A stretch of DNA of 64,000 nt. It comes from Apostichopus japonicus (lineage: Eukaryota > Echinodermata > Holothuroidea > Aspidochirotida > Stichopodidae). Shown piece after piece: positions 12,230-43,927 of the stretch. Numbering within the stretch: position 1 is the stretch's first letter; every line of letters starts with the position of its first letter. The stretch is taken from contig NC_092562.1 of the NCBI RefSeq assembly GCF_037975245.1, positions 22,931,554 to 22,995,553 on the forward strand, read 5' to 3'. Made by a program: the position numbers and the translations under genes. The notes under the pieces were generated by a model, which did no database searches, had not been told where the DNA came from, and saw nothing but the letters and a program-made list of their open reading frames with translations.

Positions 12230-15200
12230 ACCCTGCAATGGGCTCCTATTTGGGGACCGAATTGGAATCGATTGGGACTTATTATTACAATGGGGTTGTG
12301 ACACCCCAACCTCCCCCAAGAACCCTGAATGCACACCTTAATCGGATGGTGTAGAACCTATAGTACGACTCTACGGTGTGGGAAGTGTAACAATGATGGC
12401 AATAGATGGCACTGTTCATAAACATGCATGATAAAATGACGGAAGGCTAGCGTCGCGAACATGCACCGTATTAAAATTACTCGAGTAACCCGAACTTCAT
12501 TATTGTGTATAGTACTTAAATGTTTTCCTACGGTATTTGAGAATATACTATCGTTATGCGTTATCAGGCGATATTATCTGCGAATTACAACAGGCGTAGG
12601 TGTTTCTGTTAAGGTGTTTGGGTTCTGAGTTAATTCTTGACACTTGGTATGATTCCTAACAGGCATTCTTGAGATTTGTATACTCTAGTGCTGGTACATA
12701 TAAGCAATATACATTGTGGTCATTCTTTTGTGGGTGGGAGAAATAGCAATACACATACTACACACATAACAAACAAATGAAGTATTCCATTCTCCATCCA
12801 ACATAAATTAACCTTTGCATAGAAGGGGCGAGGCTAACAAGGGGGAGCTAAGAAGGGAGACCTAAGAAGGGAGAGCTAAGACAGGGGTGGAATGTTCCTC
12901 ATCCCCCCCCCCCTAATAAGTCTCCTCTAAAAAGTAGAATCATTCTTCAATTGGACCATACCATATACTACAAAAGTTAGTAAACTAAAAAAAAAAAGGG
13001 GAAAACATTAAAAACCTGTGGTGAATATACTGTCAATGTTTATTCACTTCAACAACAACAACAAATTGATCTGTGGTAAGAAAATTCCATGCTGGCCTAC
13101 AAACCAGCCTAGCTGGTTTTATATTACAGTATAACTCCACACTCAAGGATGCATTAAAATATACACATGAATCTTGATGACATCATTAAAATCATCAGAT
13201 TAAACATGTGTTAGTATTCAGAGAAGACCTAAGAAAAGGAAGGATCTGGCAATATATATATGTATATATACACAATAAACAAGGAATAAACAATACAGTG
13301 ACCTAGATAGTATCCACTATGCAAACTATGTTTAAAATATACAGCATCTAATCCTTGCATACTTTTATACAGGTAACCTAGTACTTACATTTTACCCTTT
13401 CACTAGAGGGTAGAAATGTTTGAGGGTCATGTTTTCTTCTCTCTTTTTTTCTCACTTTTTATAAACAGCAACTCAGGATTGGAATTGCAGAAATGAAATT
13501 GCAACAAAATGGATAGATTAGATTATTGCCATGTTACTCCTTGGTTTTACCATTGCAAAATACCTTGAAAACTGTCGCCTCTGAAAAGTTCTACGGACGC
13601 CTATGAACAACATTGTCCTAATCACTCTAATAGGTATTAGAAATCATGAAAATAACTCCATCAAAATCCATTAAAGACTGACCATTTAACAAGCCTTTTC
13701 TTTTTTCTAGTTTCTTTTATGAATGAACATTAGCTTATTATGCACAATGATGATGTAAACAGAGCAACTGCCTACTTTTGTTATGTGACACATTTGTTTT
13801 TACAACCTTTGTTTCAAGGACACTGAACACAAGGTTTTGGCCCTTTCTTGAAGTATTTTACTGTCATCTTTAAAAAGAGGAACATCACATTATTCAATGA
13901 TACATGTGGGCTTGTAACTAGGGCTAACTTATATTAAGGCCTAAAATAAGAAATTTTGATGAGCCCAACACTCCACCTCATAGATTGCAAGTCTTTAATA
14001 CATTTCCCAGATTTATCAAACTTTCAAATGTGTGTATCTTGGAAACGAAAAGAGCTTTACGAAACATTTCAACAGATTTTGAATGAGATCATCACACACG
14101 ACAAACGTACTGAATGTAGCGGCAAATTGCCTGGGTGTCCAGAGTATTTTAATACTGGGCAATTTACCAGAACAAATGAATAACAGCTATGGAAATCAAT
14201 TTAACCCAAAGGTTATATGTTAAGAAAATAACATGTCATACTGTTTTAACTTGACAGATAAAAAAGCATGAAATTCTCAGGTACTTTCACCTGAATTCAA
14301 TTGCATCCCTACTTTTCTCTTTCTTCCAGAAAGTCAATATAAATTGATGGAAGGAAAATTCCTACTTAAGCTTCAGTACACCAGAACTTAGGCTATGGAA
14401 GCTGTTGCTAAAGGATTCAAAAAGCTGTTTACTTTTGATGGCAATTTCAGAGAGTTAGAAATGTTTTGAGTTGGAGACAGACCAATGCATGAACATACTT
14501 CATACTCATTAGATTATTTAAAAAAAAAAAGCCATCGAGATATGGGGATATGCATTTTTGCATGAACCATATGGTATTATAAAACTGGCGTACGATAAAC
14601 AACAGGGGTTCCCTGAGATGAAAATGTTACAAAATTATCTAATGTGAACTACAATTTCTTAAATTTTTTATTAACAATACTTTTCACATATTACCCACAT
14701 TGTTAAGAAAATAACGAAAATCCAATTTGCGATTATGAACTTATACATAGATACATTCAAATCAATTATTGTGCACACTTCAATACTGAATAAGAAGAAA
14801 AACTGACAAAACTAATGCTTTCCTTTCCTGGACAAAGTGTATGAAACTTAAAATTCAAAAGTAATATATTTTCTTTTCTTGGGCAGAAACTTCATGAAAT
14901 CATCATAACCTTTCAAATTGACCAAATTTGATTACCAACCCACACGATACCAAAAGCAATTCTTCCTCATCTAGCTTTAAAGACGGATTTTTTTCCACAT
15001 GAGGAAACATAGACAAGCGGGAGTGAGGGAGGCAAACGGTAAAACTTTCATCAGTTAGTCCAGATAGACTCCCATCTGTTAGTTTAGTACTTCCCAAACG
15101 TTACAAAGCCACCAGCATTAAAGCTTTTGAACCCTATTTATTGTGATGAGGTAGATAAACAACAGATTATATCAAGCCTTCTCCCATTGATGGATGTTCA

Positions 15201-15340
15201 GCCGGTAACTAGACAAGCTTGTAATCCTCGCACCCATTCCTGATGACTGGATGTGCACTTAACATCCCCATCCCATAAAATGAGGGTGCACCTCAGCATC
15301 TCGCCACTTTCTTAAATTGTTCCGGACTATCGAGAGAGCA
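12230..15340. other. non-coding stretch
   Basis: No gene recognised. A short run of the 16-bp unit 'AGAAGGGAGAGCTAAG' lies near 12,840-12,885, with a poly-C tract after it and an (AT)n run near 13,255. The remaining small open frames have no family resemblance. Confidence 0.5.
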
Positions 15341-15350
15341 AAACCGAACG

Positions 15351-15640
15351 ATGTTTCCCAATTTGCTACCAGAGAAAAGAGCCAGTACCATGTTTCCCAA
15401 TTTGCAAACCAGATAAAAACAAACCATGTTTCCCAATTTGCAAACCAGAAAATATCGAACCATGTGTCCCAAATTGCGAACCAAAAAAAAACCGAACAGT
15501 TTCCCAACTTGCAAACCAGAAAAAACTGAACCATGTTTCCCAATTTGCAAACCGGATAAATATGGAACCATGTGTCCCAACTTGCAAACCAGAAAAAAAA
15601 AACCATGTTTTCCAATTTGCAACCAGAAAAAACCAATTCC
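15351..15640. repeat. 36-bp minisatellite, about 8 units
   Basis: Units begin near 15,351, 15,389, 15,424, 15,460, 15,497, 15,532, 15,567 and 15,603. The core is ATGTTTCCCAATTTGCAAAC followed by CAGAAAAA and a variable tail. The period is close to a multiple of three, so several frames on both strands stay open. The resulting peptide repeats (for example 'NWETWF') are artefacts. Confidence 0.9.
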
Positions 15641-15699
15641 ACAGAAGACTCTGCTTAACAAAGCCCCACAGCATTGATCGTGTGAATCAACTTATTGTT

Positions 15700-17558
15700 G
15701 TGTTTTTTTGCGCTGATGAATCAGTAGATAACCGTTAACCTCAATATTCAGTTTCCACAGATCTCACTCAGAGCATGTCATGTATCATGTTTAGTGGAAG
15801 GCTATGATGATAGAAAGCCCCACTTAGAGTAAAGGTATAGGTTCCTGGAGTTCTACACAAGAAGTAGTTTATATGAATAAAGCTTTTCATTACTAATCAG
15901 ATTTAACACTGGCCCCATTTGTACTTAATCCTATGTTCTCAAAAGAAACCTCTCTGATATTGGAAGTTTGAACATTTGAACATAGATGATAACTATTGCT
16001 TAGGCATTCAAAATTATATTTTCATTCTTCAAACTTGAACATTTTCAATTTTAAATAATATTAAATATTATGTATTCAGTCTACGAAACTATGTCAGAAA
16101 AAAACAGTCAAAAACTGATGTAAATATCACCCTCAACAACACTCAATATCAGGAAATATTAACCAGAACAGAAAAGCACTTGAGTTTTACAAGCTGGTTA
16201 ATGTTTCTGGCAATATACAAAACATTTCAGCCCAGTCAAGAATTTTGTGTTACAACAATGAATCTTTCCCCCGTGATCAAAAATTGTTATTTTCTTTGGC
16301 AGATTAACTCTCCACACCACCAAGAAGATTAACCAATGTCAACTGAGGCTTCTAATCTCAATGAATGTAGAGTTATGACCTCTCTGTTGGCTGCATCTTA
16401 AAGAACCTCCATCTTTCAGAGAGGAATAATCCATCCTTCAGAGAGGAATAATCCAACCATTTATGATATTACCTTCTGCCAGATACTGGTATCGTCATGG
16501 TTTACATCTTTGCATAACTTAACAAGCTACGTTACCAGTGTTTATGAGGAACATAAGAAATAACCACAGAGAAAGAAATTAAAGGAGCAGGTTGCTCTCT
16601 AGACTTGTTTAAACATCAGATTCAGTGCAAAACTCTGCAAAACACTTTTTTTTCCCATTCCAACTATAGTAACAGTGAAACTTAGTCCCCATTCTAATAG
16701 ACCACACCCAGAGAGAGATGTTGGTAAGCCACAAGTATTGTGGGACTAGCGTGTCGATGGCTCAATTGTCAACATTTCTTTTAGAAGGTTCAAAGATTTT
16801 GAAGATTATATTAGCAACACAATCGCCAGGTGCTTTAACCTACTGCAGTCTGCCATTGGTTGATACCATGATTTTATGCAGATATATTCCAATTGTCTCA
16901 GTACTTAAATCGTTAGAGGCCAAAACTGTTAATGAGAAACCAACAGCTGTTTCCCCACTTGTTGGTAGCACGGAACACATCGTCTATCTCTCAACAATAT
17001 CTCAGAGTTAGCTATCAATTAATGATAAACTTAATATTCCAAAATGTGAAACATTTTTTAAATTTTCTCTTGGCTTCTGTCCAAGTAGACGTTTATTCAA
17101 AAGTTCCAATGTTTCCAATGTAATTTATTTTGAATCTTAAATTGACCCTAGACAAGCAATATTTTCAATGGACATGTTATTAAGATGACAAGATTTTGGC
17201 CTTTGTTAATTAGTCATGTTAATTAAATCACAACAATGGAGTTGTTGTCCTCCTCGTAATAATTTCCCGCTAGACAGCTATTTCTTTGAAGTTGAAAATA
17301 GAAAGAGTCGTGAATAAATTACTAAGAAAAGTACAAAATTGCACTAAAAAAGATAGAAATATCATTTTGCTAAGCATACTGAATAACTTTTTTTTTACTA
17401 GTTCTTCAAAATCAATCAAAATGCCAAAAAAAGTAGCAAAAGACCTAGAAAAAAAAAGAGAAAAGATGACAGTGTGCCTGAGCTCTGAGTATTCATCAAA
17501 TAAAATCTAGAAACAGAACCAACCACACGGAGATGGATGACTCAATTACTAATATTAA
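15700..17558. other. non-coding DNA downstream (3') of KDM4
   Basis: This follows the KDM4 stop codon at 17,559 on the minus strand and should include its 3' UTR. Minus-strand AATAAA hexamers (plus-strand TTTATT) occur near 17,090 and 17,125, so a polyadenylation site here is plausible. A 26-bp direct duplication lies at about 16,415-16,455. No other gene seen. Confidence 0.45.
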
Positions 17559-35935
<18,377 letters not shown>

Positions 35936-35999
35936 CGTGTCTTCTATACATACAGTATATATTTAACCAATGAGAAATCTGGGGGCAAAAGTGAAGAAA

Positions 36000-38900
36000 T
36001 AGATACAATGAATGAAAAACAAATGCAGATAAATGAAAACCTTGAGATATCACTCTGTATCAAAAAGAAAGTTAACAATACTCCACCAATACTCAAAGAA
36101 CAATACTCCAAGAACAAAACTCCCCCAACTCACACCCCCCAACTCACCCCCTCTCCCTACTGCACTCCAAATAATTCACTCAGTTTTCACCTTTTATTTT
36201 GAAGTTCATGGATATTGTTTTTATAGAACACACTGCTCAAAACAGTGCCACAAGCATCTTTTTTCTCACAGCTGATCCGGAAGTTTGGATTTCTTCCAAG
36301 ATGAGCCATGTGTAAACAAATAGGCAACCAATACCTTGCGAGAAATGCTACACAGCTTTGTTCAAAATTTGATGTAGCAAGTTGATCATTTTACACACAA
36401 AGCATTCTGCTAATTGACACCTGAAACATTCTCTGAGCTGCACATCATTAGCCTTATTTAGGCTTTACTGACAATGCAATACCAATCATGATATACTGTA
36501 CAGTATAGTACTCACTAGAACCCGACAAAATTTGATTGAAAAGTTGAACATCTCCTTTGATTGAACACATCCATTTTCATCTAAAGCTAAATCATCTCAA
36601 TTAACTCATTGTTAACAGAGTTCTACTGTATGTATGTATTTATTACAGTGTCCACAACCACTTGAGATGACTTTCAACAATACAATAGTGTACACATGCA
36701 ATATTGACATGTGTATCAACAACTATTGTAGTGTGTCTCACCAGTACTATTTGCCTTGTAACAACCACAGGCTGTCCAATAATTGGTATAGCTATTGTTT
36801 AGCTCAGTACCACCCAAACAAAAGAAAGCACACAAAAACAATGCATAAACAGACTGCTATGACTGGGACTTCTATCCCAAAACTATAAAAATTAATACTT
36901 GCAAAATTCCATGAGGAAAAAAGGCATTTGGCATTACAACAAGAATGATCAAAGGCCTGGTAATGCACAATGTGTATAGTAACATGCTAACAATCAACAA
37001 TTGATACAATTCCAGACACTACTTGGTTCCTTCAACTTTACACACTAAATCAGCTGGCTCTATTGCTATTTTTAGCCTACAGTAAAGTCCAGAATCTACA
37101 TGCAGTATTCATCCGCTCAGTGAATCGGCTCACAAATAGAAGTCAATGAACTTTGTGTAGAGTGTATCTAGGGTATGCTGTTGTGTTGATAAACTATATA
37201 TGAACTGGGAGTTGGAAGACACTCAGTCATGCAGCAAATTTATACTGAATCTACACATCCAACTGTACTTAAGCACACTTGAAGGTTGCAACTGAATGTC
37301 AAACACAGACTTTTCCTTAGGCAGATGCTTTTACCCTGGAATGTTGGTGATCATGAAAAACTATTCAACAGTTATCAAAACAAATGCACTGACTGTATGT
37401 TACTGTACATCCAACCCAGCTGTATACTGCAGCATCATAAGGAAACCACATTTGGTCTGTATGATTTACCAAACTTTGCTGAGAAAATATAGAAATTGGA
37501 CAAATCATCCCACCCTCCTACATTTTCTCACAAGACAATGAGCACAAATGTAATCCTCTTCTTTAAAGTTGTCGCCAAGAAACTATTCAAAGGAGTATTA
37601 ATAACATACAAGGCAATTTGGGAAATTCCAAAACTTCTGTTTTCACTCCAGTAACACATTGAACACTTGGAATTATTGGATTGGGTGCAACACTTTATTT
37701 TCGTAGAAAACACTTGAAATTATTGGGTGGGGTGCAACATTAATGTTTTATCATAGAAAACACTTGCAACTATTGGTTGGGGTGCCACAGTACTGCAGAG
37801 ACCTACTGTACATCACATGAATCAGTGTTCATCCTATTGAAACTAATACATATTAACTGCAGATTTGAAGGAATTTCTTTTTAATAATATCCTAAAACAC
37901 CTCATCAAATTAATATTTTCTTTTGGAGTTTCACTGCTTCATAAACTGGTTGTGATTCTTCAATGCAATGTCAATGTGTTTTTTGTTGTCTAACATCCTA
38001 CTGTACTAGAAGTACAGTTTAAGTTGTCTTTAGCATCTTGTTCTGTAGCTGTGTAAAAATCAGCACTTATACTGTACAGTACTGTAGATACCTTTATAGC
38101 TTGTGGCTTCAGGTACAGGACACTTCAAATTGTGGGGTTGGAGACTGGAAGGGATCACCCAGTCTGTGAGACTAGTGGACCTCCTTTGCATACATAACTT
38201 CGCTATATTTTCAGATTTAGAGAACCATTTTTTTCCCCCAGTAAATATTGCATAGCAACATGCTACAGTAGATGCAAATGTGGCAAATTGAGATAGAAGT
38301 GCAAAATGTACAGCTTAGCAGCGTTTTTTTTATGTAAAAGTAAGAACAATAGTACAGTATTGAATCTATAAGAGACAAACTCCAGATGATTTAGAATTAC
38401 TACATAAAATTCCAACATATAAAATATTCCCTGTAAGTTCCACATTTCATGCTGAATTCTCAAATAGTGGGTTTCTAAGCTTCAGGGGATAGTTCGAACG
38501 GGCTTCTAAACTTTGCGATTAGTAGATTCGAAAAGGAGGAGGTGGTGGGTGATGATCCGAAGGAGGGAGGGTCAAGGGGCACAGTGGTAAAATCTCTGGG
38601 ACTTTTTTTACCACAGGCATGTAGACATAACCAGAAAGAGCTAGCTAAAAACTAAAATAAAAACCACAACCATTTGGCATGGGTACGAGGTTATTTGATT
38701 TCATCTTCTTTTTTATTATGGGAGTAGTCCATTCTGTGTTTGTTTTTAACAGTTGAACTTCCTTGTATTTCCCAAATACAGTAACAAGATTTGTTAAGAT
38801 TTTATCAAAGATGTCACAGCAGTTACAAAATGTGACTTATAATGTAAACAATGTCTGCAGACCCATTCCACCTAACTGTCAATATTTTGTTACCAAAAGA

Positions 38901-40670
38901 AAGATGGTATCCAGGGAGACTTTAACATGAGTTTTGCAGAGTTCAAATTTCAATAACTTGTGTTGATCATCAAGTATGAGAACTACTGTACAGTAAGTAA
39001 ACATGCTTCAGCATACAAAAACTGCCTTCTGACTTAAGATTAGAAGCATCTACAGTAGCATTTTCCTATGTGATACCAGGTCAATTATTCCTATAAATAG
39101 CTAGGATAAATTTGGCTTTCATGAATGTATTCTTTAAGTATTTCACCTTAATTAAAACATAATATACAGTCAACTAGATGTCCACAGAAGCTTCTAATTG
39201 ATGAGATATTCCACTGTGTTAACTTGTTTTTGCATCTCAATTTATATATTCATTGTTTGGGAAATTTTAAGGAACAAAAGTGGAGCCTTTAAAATGAATG
39301 AAGTAAGTTAATATTCAAGTACAAAACTAAAATTGAACCAAAACCACCTACTTTGGTTTCATTTCACTTTAATTATAGCTTTTCTACGAATCAGTACAAA
39401 CACCAAGGGCAAATATTTTCATTGTCTTCCACAAATATCCCAATACATGTAGTACACAGTTAAACTTTTCAATGGCAAGTGAAGCACTGTAAGCTTGATG
39501 CACTACCGTACAGTACTATACTTGATGTGCCACTGGTTTCATCTATGGGGTTGTTAAATCAAATCATCTTTCTATACAAGTGTCTAGAAGCTTCCCTTCT
39601 AGGGCTAAACATACAGGCCATGTATGTCTGATCTCTGACATAGAATCGTCCACAGATGCATACAACTGCTCTAATCCATGGACATAAATGGTCGATGTAT
39701 GCTCAATACGGAGGGGTTAACTAGCTTAAAAAAACCTCCCTACTGTAGTTAAGTACAGGAAGGACAATAAAGTAAACAAGTGTGACTTACAATGAATTAA
39801 TGAACCTACCAGATTAAGGAATTATTAACACAAGTTACACAACATTGTACAGTATCCACCAACAGTGATTAGTTATCATTAAAGCCTCAGTACTTGTTTG
39901 CCAAATTTAAACTATGACCTTTCCAGCTTACTGCACTAAAAGCTCAGTGAAAATGATACTGTTCTATGCATTTTTCATATCAATATTCATTATTTTGTAG
40001 AGTTATCCGTCGTTAAAAATTTTGAGCTGAATTAAAATTCGCCAGATTTTTAAGGATTCCAATCATTCCATAGATTCTACAAACTTCAATCAAAATTTGC
40101 AAGCCCCGCCCAACAGATCATGCCCCAATCAAATCTTTGTTTTGTTTACCACCTTAAGGCCTCTCTTTCGTGGCTAGTCTGTGTTAGGTCCCTTCTTTTG
40201 AATGGTATCTTTCTCCGGTCTAAACGATGTACAGTAGCTTGTGAAATTATGTCATTTCCTTCTATGACAATGAAGAAACAGGTTTTTTCAGACGTTTCCT
40301 ATGTGGAATTGTCAGACGTGGACGATACGAGTATAGGACCGTGTTAAAATCTTGATCTGGCGGCATGTACATATTTGTTACATTTGTGTAATGAACATGT
40401 ACATTGAAGATTATGAGTGGGAGTATGATAAAGCTTAGGTACCAGGCCTGTGATGTAAAGTACCTTATACTTTGAAATCCTGAACACTTCACAGAGTTTT
40501 GACCCACTATGAAGGTTGGTGGGAATTGATATTTTTCTGATTCCGTCCATAACGAACACCTAATTTGCATATTCAGACTAATATTGCACCACCCAATTAA
40601 TCTTTTTTCGTTATATGGTAGAGGTATCCCAACTTAGATCAATCATGCATACCTCACCAAATACTAACTC
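36000..40670. other. non-coding region upstream of KDM4
   Basis: No recognisable gene or RNA. KDM4 promoter and any untranslated first exon should lie here or further right, but no clear signal was found. A ~50-bp unit 'ACACTTGAAATTATTGGGTG' occurs three times at 37,660-37,795. TACTGTACAGTA-like motifs are especially dense (for example 36,497, 38,070, 38,990). Confidence 0.45.
37660..37795. repeat. three-copy tandem repeat of about 50 bp
   Basis: Three units each contain 'AACACTTG', an 'ATTATTGG' or 'CTATTGG' core, 'GGGGTGCAACA' or a close variant, and a 'TTTT...TAGAAA' tail. Confidence 0.7.
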
Positions 40671-40675
40671 TCACA

Positions 40676-40858
40676 CTATTTTTGATGGGACTTCATCTCT
40701 GTGAATTCTGTCCATAACACTGGCAGAGGTTTTGGATCTGACCCATATGCACTTTGCAGACATGGTCTGTCGCAGTGATTTTTAAATCGTTCGCGACATA
40801 AGTGCAACAGAAAATAAATTTCTTTCTCTCGATTGCGACAGCTTTTCTGAGCCATGGT
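40676..40858 (-). CDS. unrecognised small ORF (about 60 aa from internal ATG)
   Basis: From the ATG near 40,855 it reads MAQKSCRNREKEIYFLLH and ends ...TEFTEMKSHQK before a stop. Composition looks protein-like (mixed charged and hydrophobic, several Cys), but I recognise no family, and there is no conserved motif or clear splice partner. It ends about 140 bp before the 5.2-kb element. It may be chance. Confidence 0.15.
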   Translation of the reverse strand, partial: TMAQKSCRNREKEIYFLLHLCRERFKNHCDRPCLQSAYGSDPKPLPVLWTEFTEMKSHQK

Positions 40859-41364
40859 CAGAGTGCATTTACAATAAGAAACATTGAATCTACTTTGGAA
40901 GTTTGTTTTCCACAATTCATCAGCAAACAGGTAATGAGACTTAAAATGACAACTTTAAACCATGACCTCGATTTTTTGTTGTAACATTGAAACATGGGTC
41001 TGTTCACGTTAAAGCGCCCAAATTAGCATAAATGGCATTTGGAGCAATGTGACAAAATAATTAGAGATTCTAGAGATACAAATATTATCCCCATGGAGAG
41101 AGTCCACCTAGCTGTACCTACCATAGCATAGACAATTTCCTGAGATATGCATATATATATGCTATACTCCCAGAGGTGCCGAAATGTGGACGGAAAATGT
41201 TGCCGTTTTCAAACTGCACTATTTGTACTTCGAGCTATTCTCAACTCCAAAAGAGGATTGCTCCAAATTTTGTCATGATTGAACTTTGTGGCTATAGGTT
41301 CCCTCTCATATATATTTCAAAAAATTTCATTGATGACTTTGCGAATTATTGCGAAACTGGACCA

Positions 41365-41976
41365 GTGTTTCGGACATCACTTTTTCCGTCCACATTTATA
41401 CACCAATTTGTGAGTGGCGTAGTTTGGGGTTAAATAACAAATGTTAAAAGTGATGTGCTTTTTCAATACTGTAATAGTTGTATCAAATAAAATATATATC
41501 AGATGCATGTCCATTCAGCCACATTTTACTACACGATAAAGTTAAACAACATGGAAAATGTTTCCGTCCACATTTTGGTGATGTCCGAAACATCATGAAG
41601 CAACTAATATATGAAGTATGTTAAAACCCACAAGACTGTTTTGTTACTCTAATTAAAGCATAAGTACTCCCTCAACTACAGTATGTACATGACACATTTC
41701 CACTCATCCGTTTTGATTTTATAAACATTCCAATTTTTCCGTCCATGTGTGTGATGTCCGAAACACCAGTGATGTTCGAAACAAGTTTTAATTAATATTG
41801 CTTTATATGGCTTGAAAAAAAAACACAATAGATGAGCACTTCATATATTATGACAAGTTCTATTGTTACAAATAAACATACTGCACTACTCAAAACTTTT
41901 TCCATCTTTACCAAATATTATAGCAAAATAACCTTAAAAGTATGTTTCGGACATCACCATGTGTTTCGGACATCAC
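41365..41976. repeat. left subterminal cluster of the GTGATGTCCGAAACA motif (6 copies)
   Basis: Copies near 41,365 (reverse), 41,577, 41,751 and 41,768 (forward; the last has one change) and 41,942 and 41,961 (reverse pair). They begin about 370 bp inside the left terminal repeat. Confidence 0.92.
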
Positions 41977-43673
41977 TTTTGTGAATCCAACATATTGTAA
42001 AACAGCAATAGTTTAAACTGAATTATTCAAGTGGTTGATTTAATGTGCTAGAATACACTAAGATCCTACAACAGAATGCTTCTTAACTTTTGGTGTCATT
42101 TGACCAACATGTATTCATCTTTTGATGATTTGTGACAAGTCTAAAATGATATTCTACATATTTGGGTATGAATGTTACTGGGAACATCAAATTACTTAAA
42201 TTTTTCTAGATTTGACATCGTTAACACTATAATTTTCCATCATTTAGTACTGAAGAAGTAACTAAACAATTTAGTGATTTCTTTTCTGACATAGCATTTA
42301 TCAGGATGGCATCACATTATACAGTACATTAAAAAGTAATGCTGTAATTGCCTGCAATAGCTTGAATCAAGCTAAAGTATTTGTCACAACCAAAGAAAGC
42401 CTATTTATAGGCTAGAAGAACTACATCAAAGGGCACGTGGGTACCATGCATGAACCGCCATGTGATGTGTTCCAGCTTCCTTGGCAGTACCTATTTGATA
42501 TTTCCCAATATCATTTTGAGAATTGTAAAGTTAATTACACAAATTGGAATAGGCCTAGACTAGTTTTGTAGCATAGATCATGTTTCTATCACATTGTTCT
42601 ACAACACAGTATGTCACCGTTCAGTGTCGTTTGCCACTCTATATGTATGCAATCAGTGTGGTTCTATACTGTAACACCCTGTTTCAGAGCAGTTTAACTA
42701 TTGAGGGAACTTGATGGTTGTCAAGGAAAGCTACCAGTACTTTGGGAAGATGTTAGCTAAGTAGTACAGTAGGACCGTAGAAAGTGTTGGTCAACGACTT
42801 TAACTATAATGTTAAGGTACAAACATTACAAGGTAACTATGTGTTGTCTGCTGCTCTAAGCCCACATATACATTTACTAGTAAGTAAATCACAATGGGCA
42901 ATGTGGAGAGTAATGCAGTACAGTATATCAGATTATCAGTACCACCCTGGAACACATTACAGTGCATGACCCTCTATGACTGGTACGCGTATTTACTGTG
43001 TGATGAAACCTCCAGGTTCACTCGATGGTGCAAACAGTATTAATATACTGTACACAGAGTGGTGCATCATGCATGACCATGTTTTCATTCCGAGTTGCTT
43101 CAGACTTCAGAGCTTTAGGGATAAGTATACAGAGTTATGAAAATTAAGGATAAATCAGAACAATTTGCTGAGCTGCTGTATACCCTTACATCCAGGCCAT
43201 ATACCAAACTGTAAGTTTAGGCCATAGGCTTAAATAATAGCAATTGTAGAAAGTAAATCATAATTCATATGTGACAAGGAGTAAACAACAAAACATGAAT
43301 ACTTGTTTTTCATATGATAATAGCCAAGGCAAAATGATGAAGCTCAATAAAGAAGGATATTTAAACTAGTACTTATAGTACTACTAGTATAGGCAACTAC
43401 TGTTGCTTAGCTGGGCCAGTGTAGGCAATCTTCAGCATTGTCAGATCCAGTTCAAGGCTGCATGGGGAGGGGGTGGGGCACCATTTGAAGGGGTGCAAAA
43501 TAGTTGTTATTGCTGACATTACAAAAAAAGACCAAGCATTCTAGTGGAGTTTAGGGTCCTACCCTGGTCCTCCCCTCTGAAAATTGTTTAAATTGTAGAC
43601 TAAAATGATACTACAGTAGCTTCAACAGGTGGGTGCCAAATTAGCTATGTAGGGGTGTATCCTATGTACATCT

Positions 43674-43927
43674 GTATATTTATTAAATGGCATTTTTCGA
43701 AAGGTTTGAATCCACTACGAAAACGCATGAGTAAACACTTTGGATGGTAGAATGAGAAGGAATGGCATTGACCGGATAGGACCGGTCACTGAGGGTGCAC
43801 AGTGTTAAAAGATTACAAGGGCATACTAGACACGGTAGAATGAGGTGCTAATGTTGTGGGGAGACAGGTAAGCGGGTCACTCGTAAATATATAAACCAGT
43901 AAGTTTTATAATGTATATTTATTAAAT
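43674..43927. repeat. 17-bp direct repeat flanking a ~220-bp segment inside the 5.2-kb element
   Basis: GTATATTTATTAAATGG occurs at about 43,674 and again at about 43,911. The bracketed segment contains a box-B-like GGTTTGAATCC. It could be a nested insertion with a target duplication, but no poly-A or inverted ends are seen. Confidence 0.5.

Noticed and set aside
15351-15640. CRISPR-like array
   Set aside because: Units are contiguous and diverged with no unique spacers, and the genome is eukaryotic.
15259-15677. Six overlapping open frames with NWETWF-like or FPNLQTR-like repeats
   Set aside because: All come from the 36-bp minisatellite; no domain, no start context, both strands equal.
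40120-40347. 75-codon plus-strand open frame with a protein-like end (SDVSYVELSDVDD)
   Set aside because: No family resemblance, no convincing splice sites or promoter; kept out for lack of support.
41176-41433. 85-codon open frame inside the 5.2-kb element as a transposase piece
   Set aside because: It contains the noncoding motif copies themselves and shows no catalytic motif.
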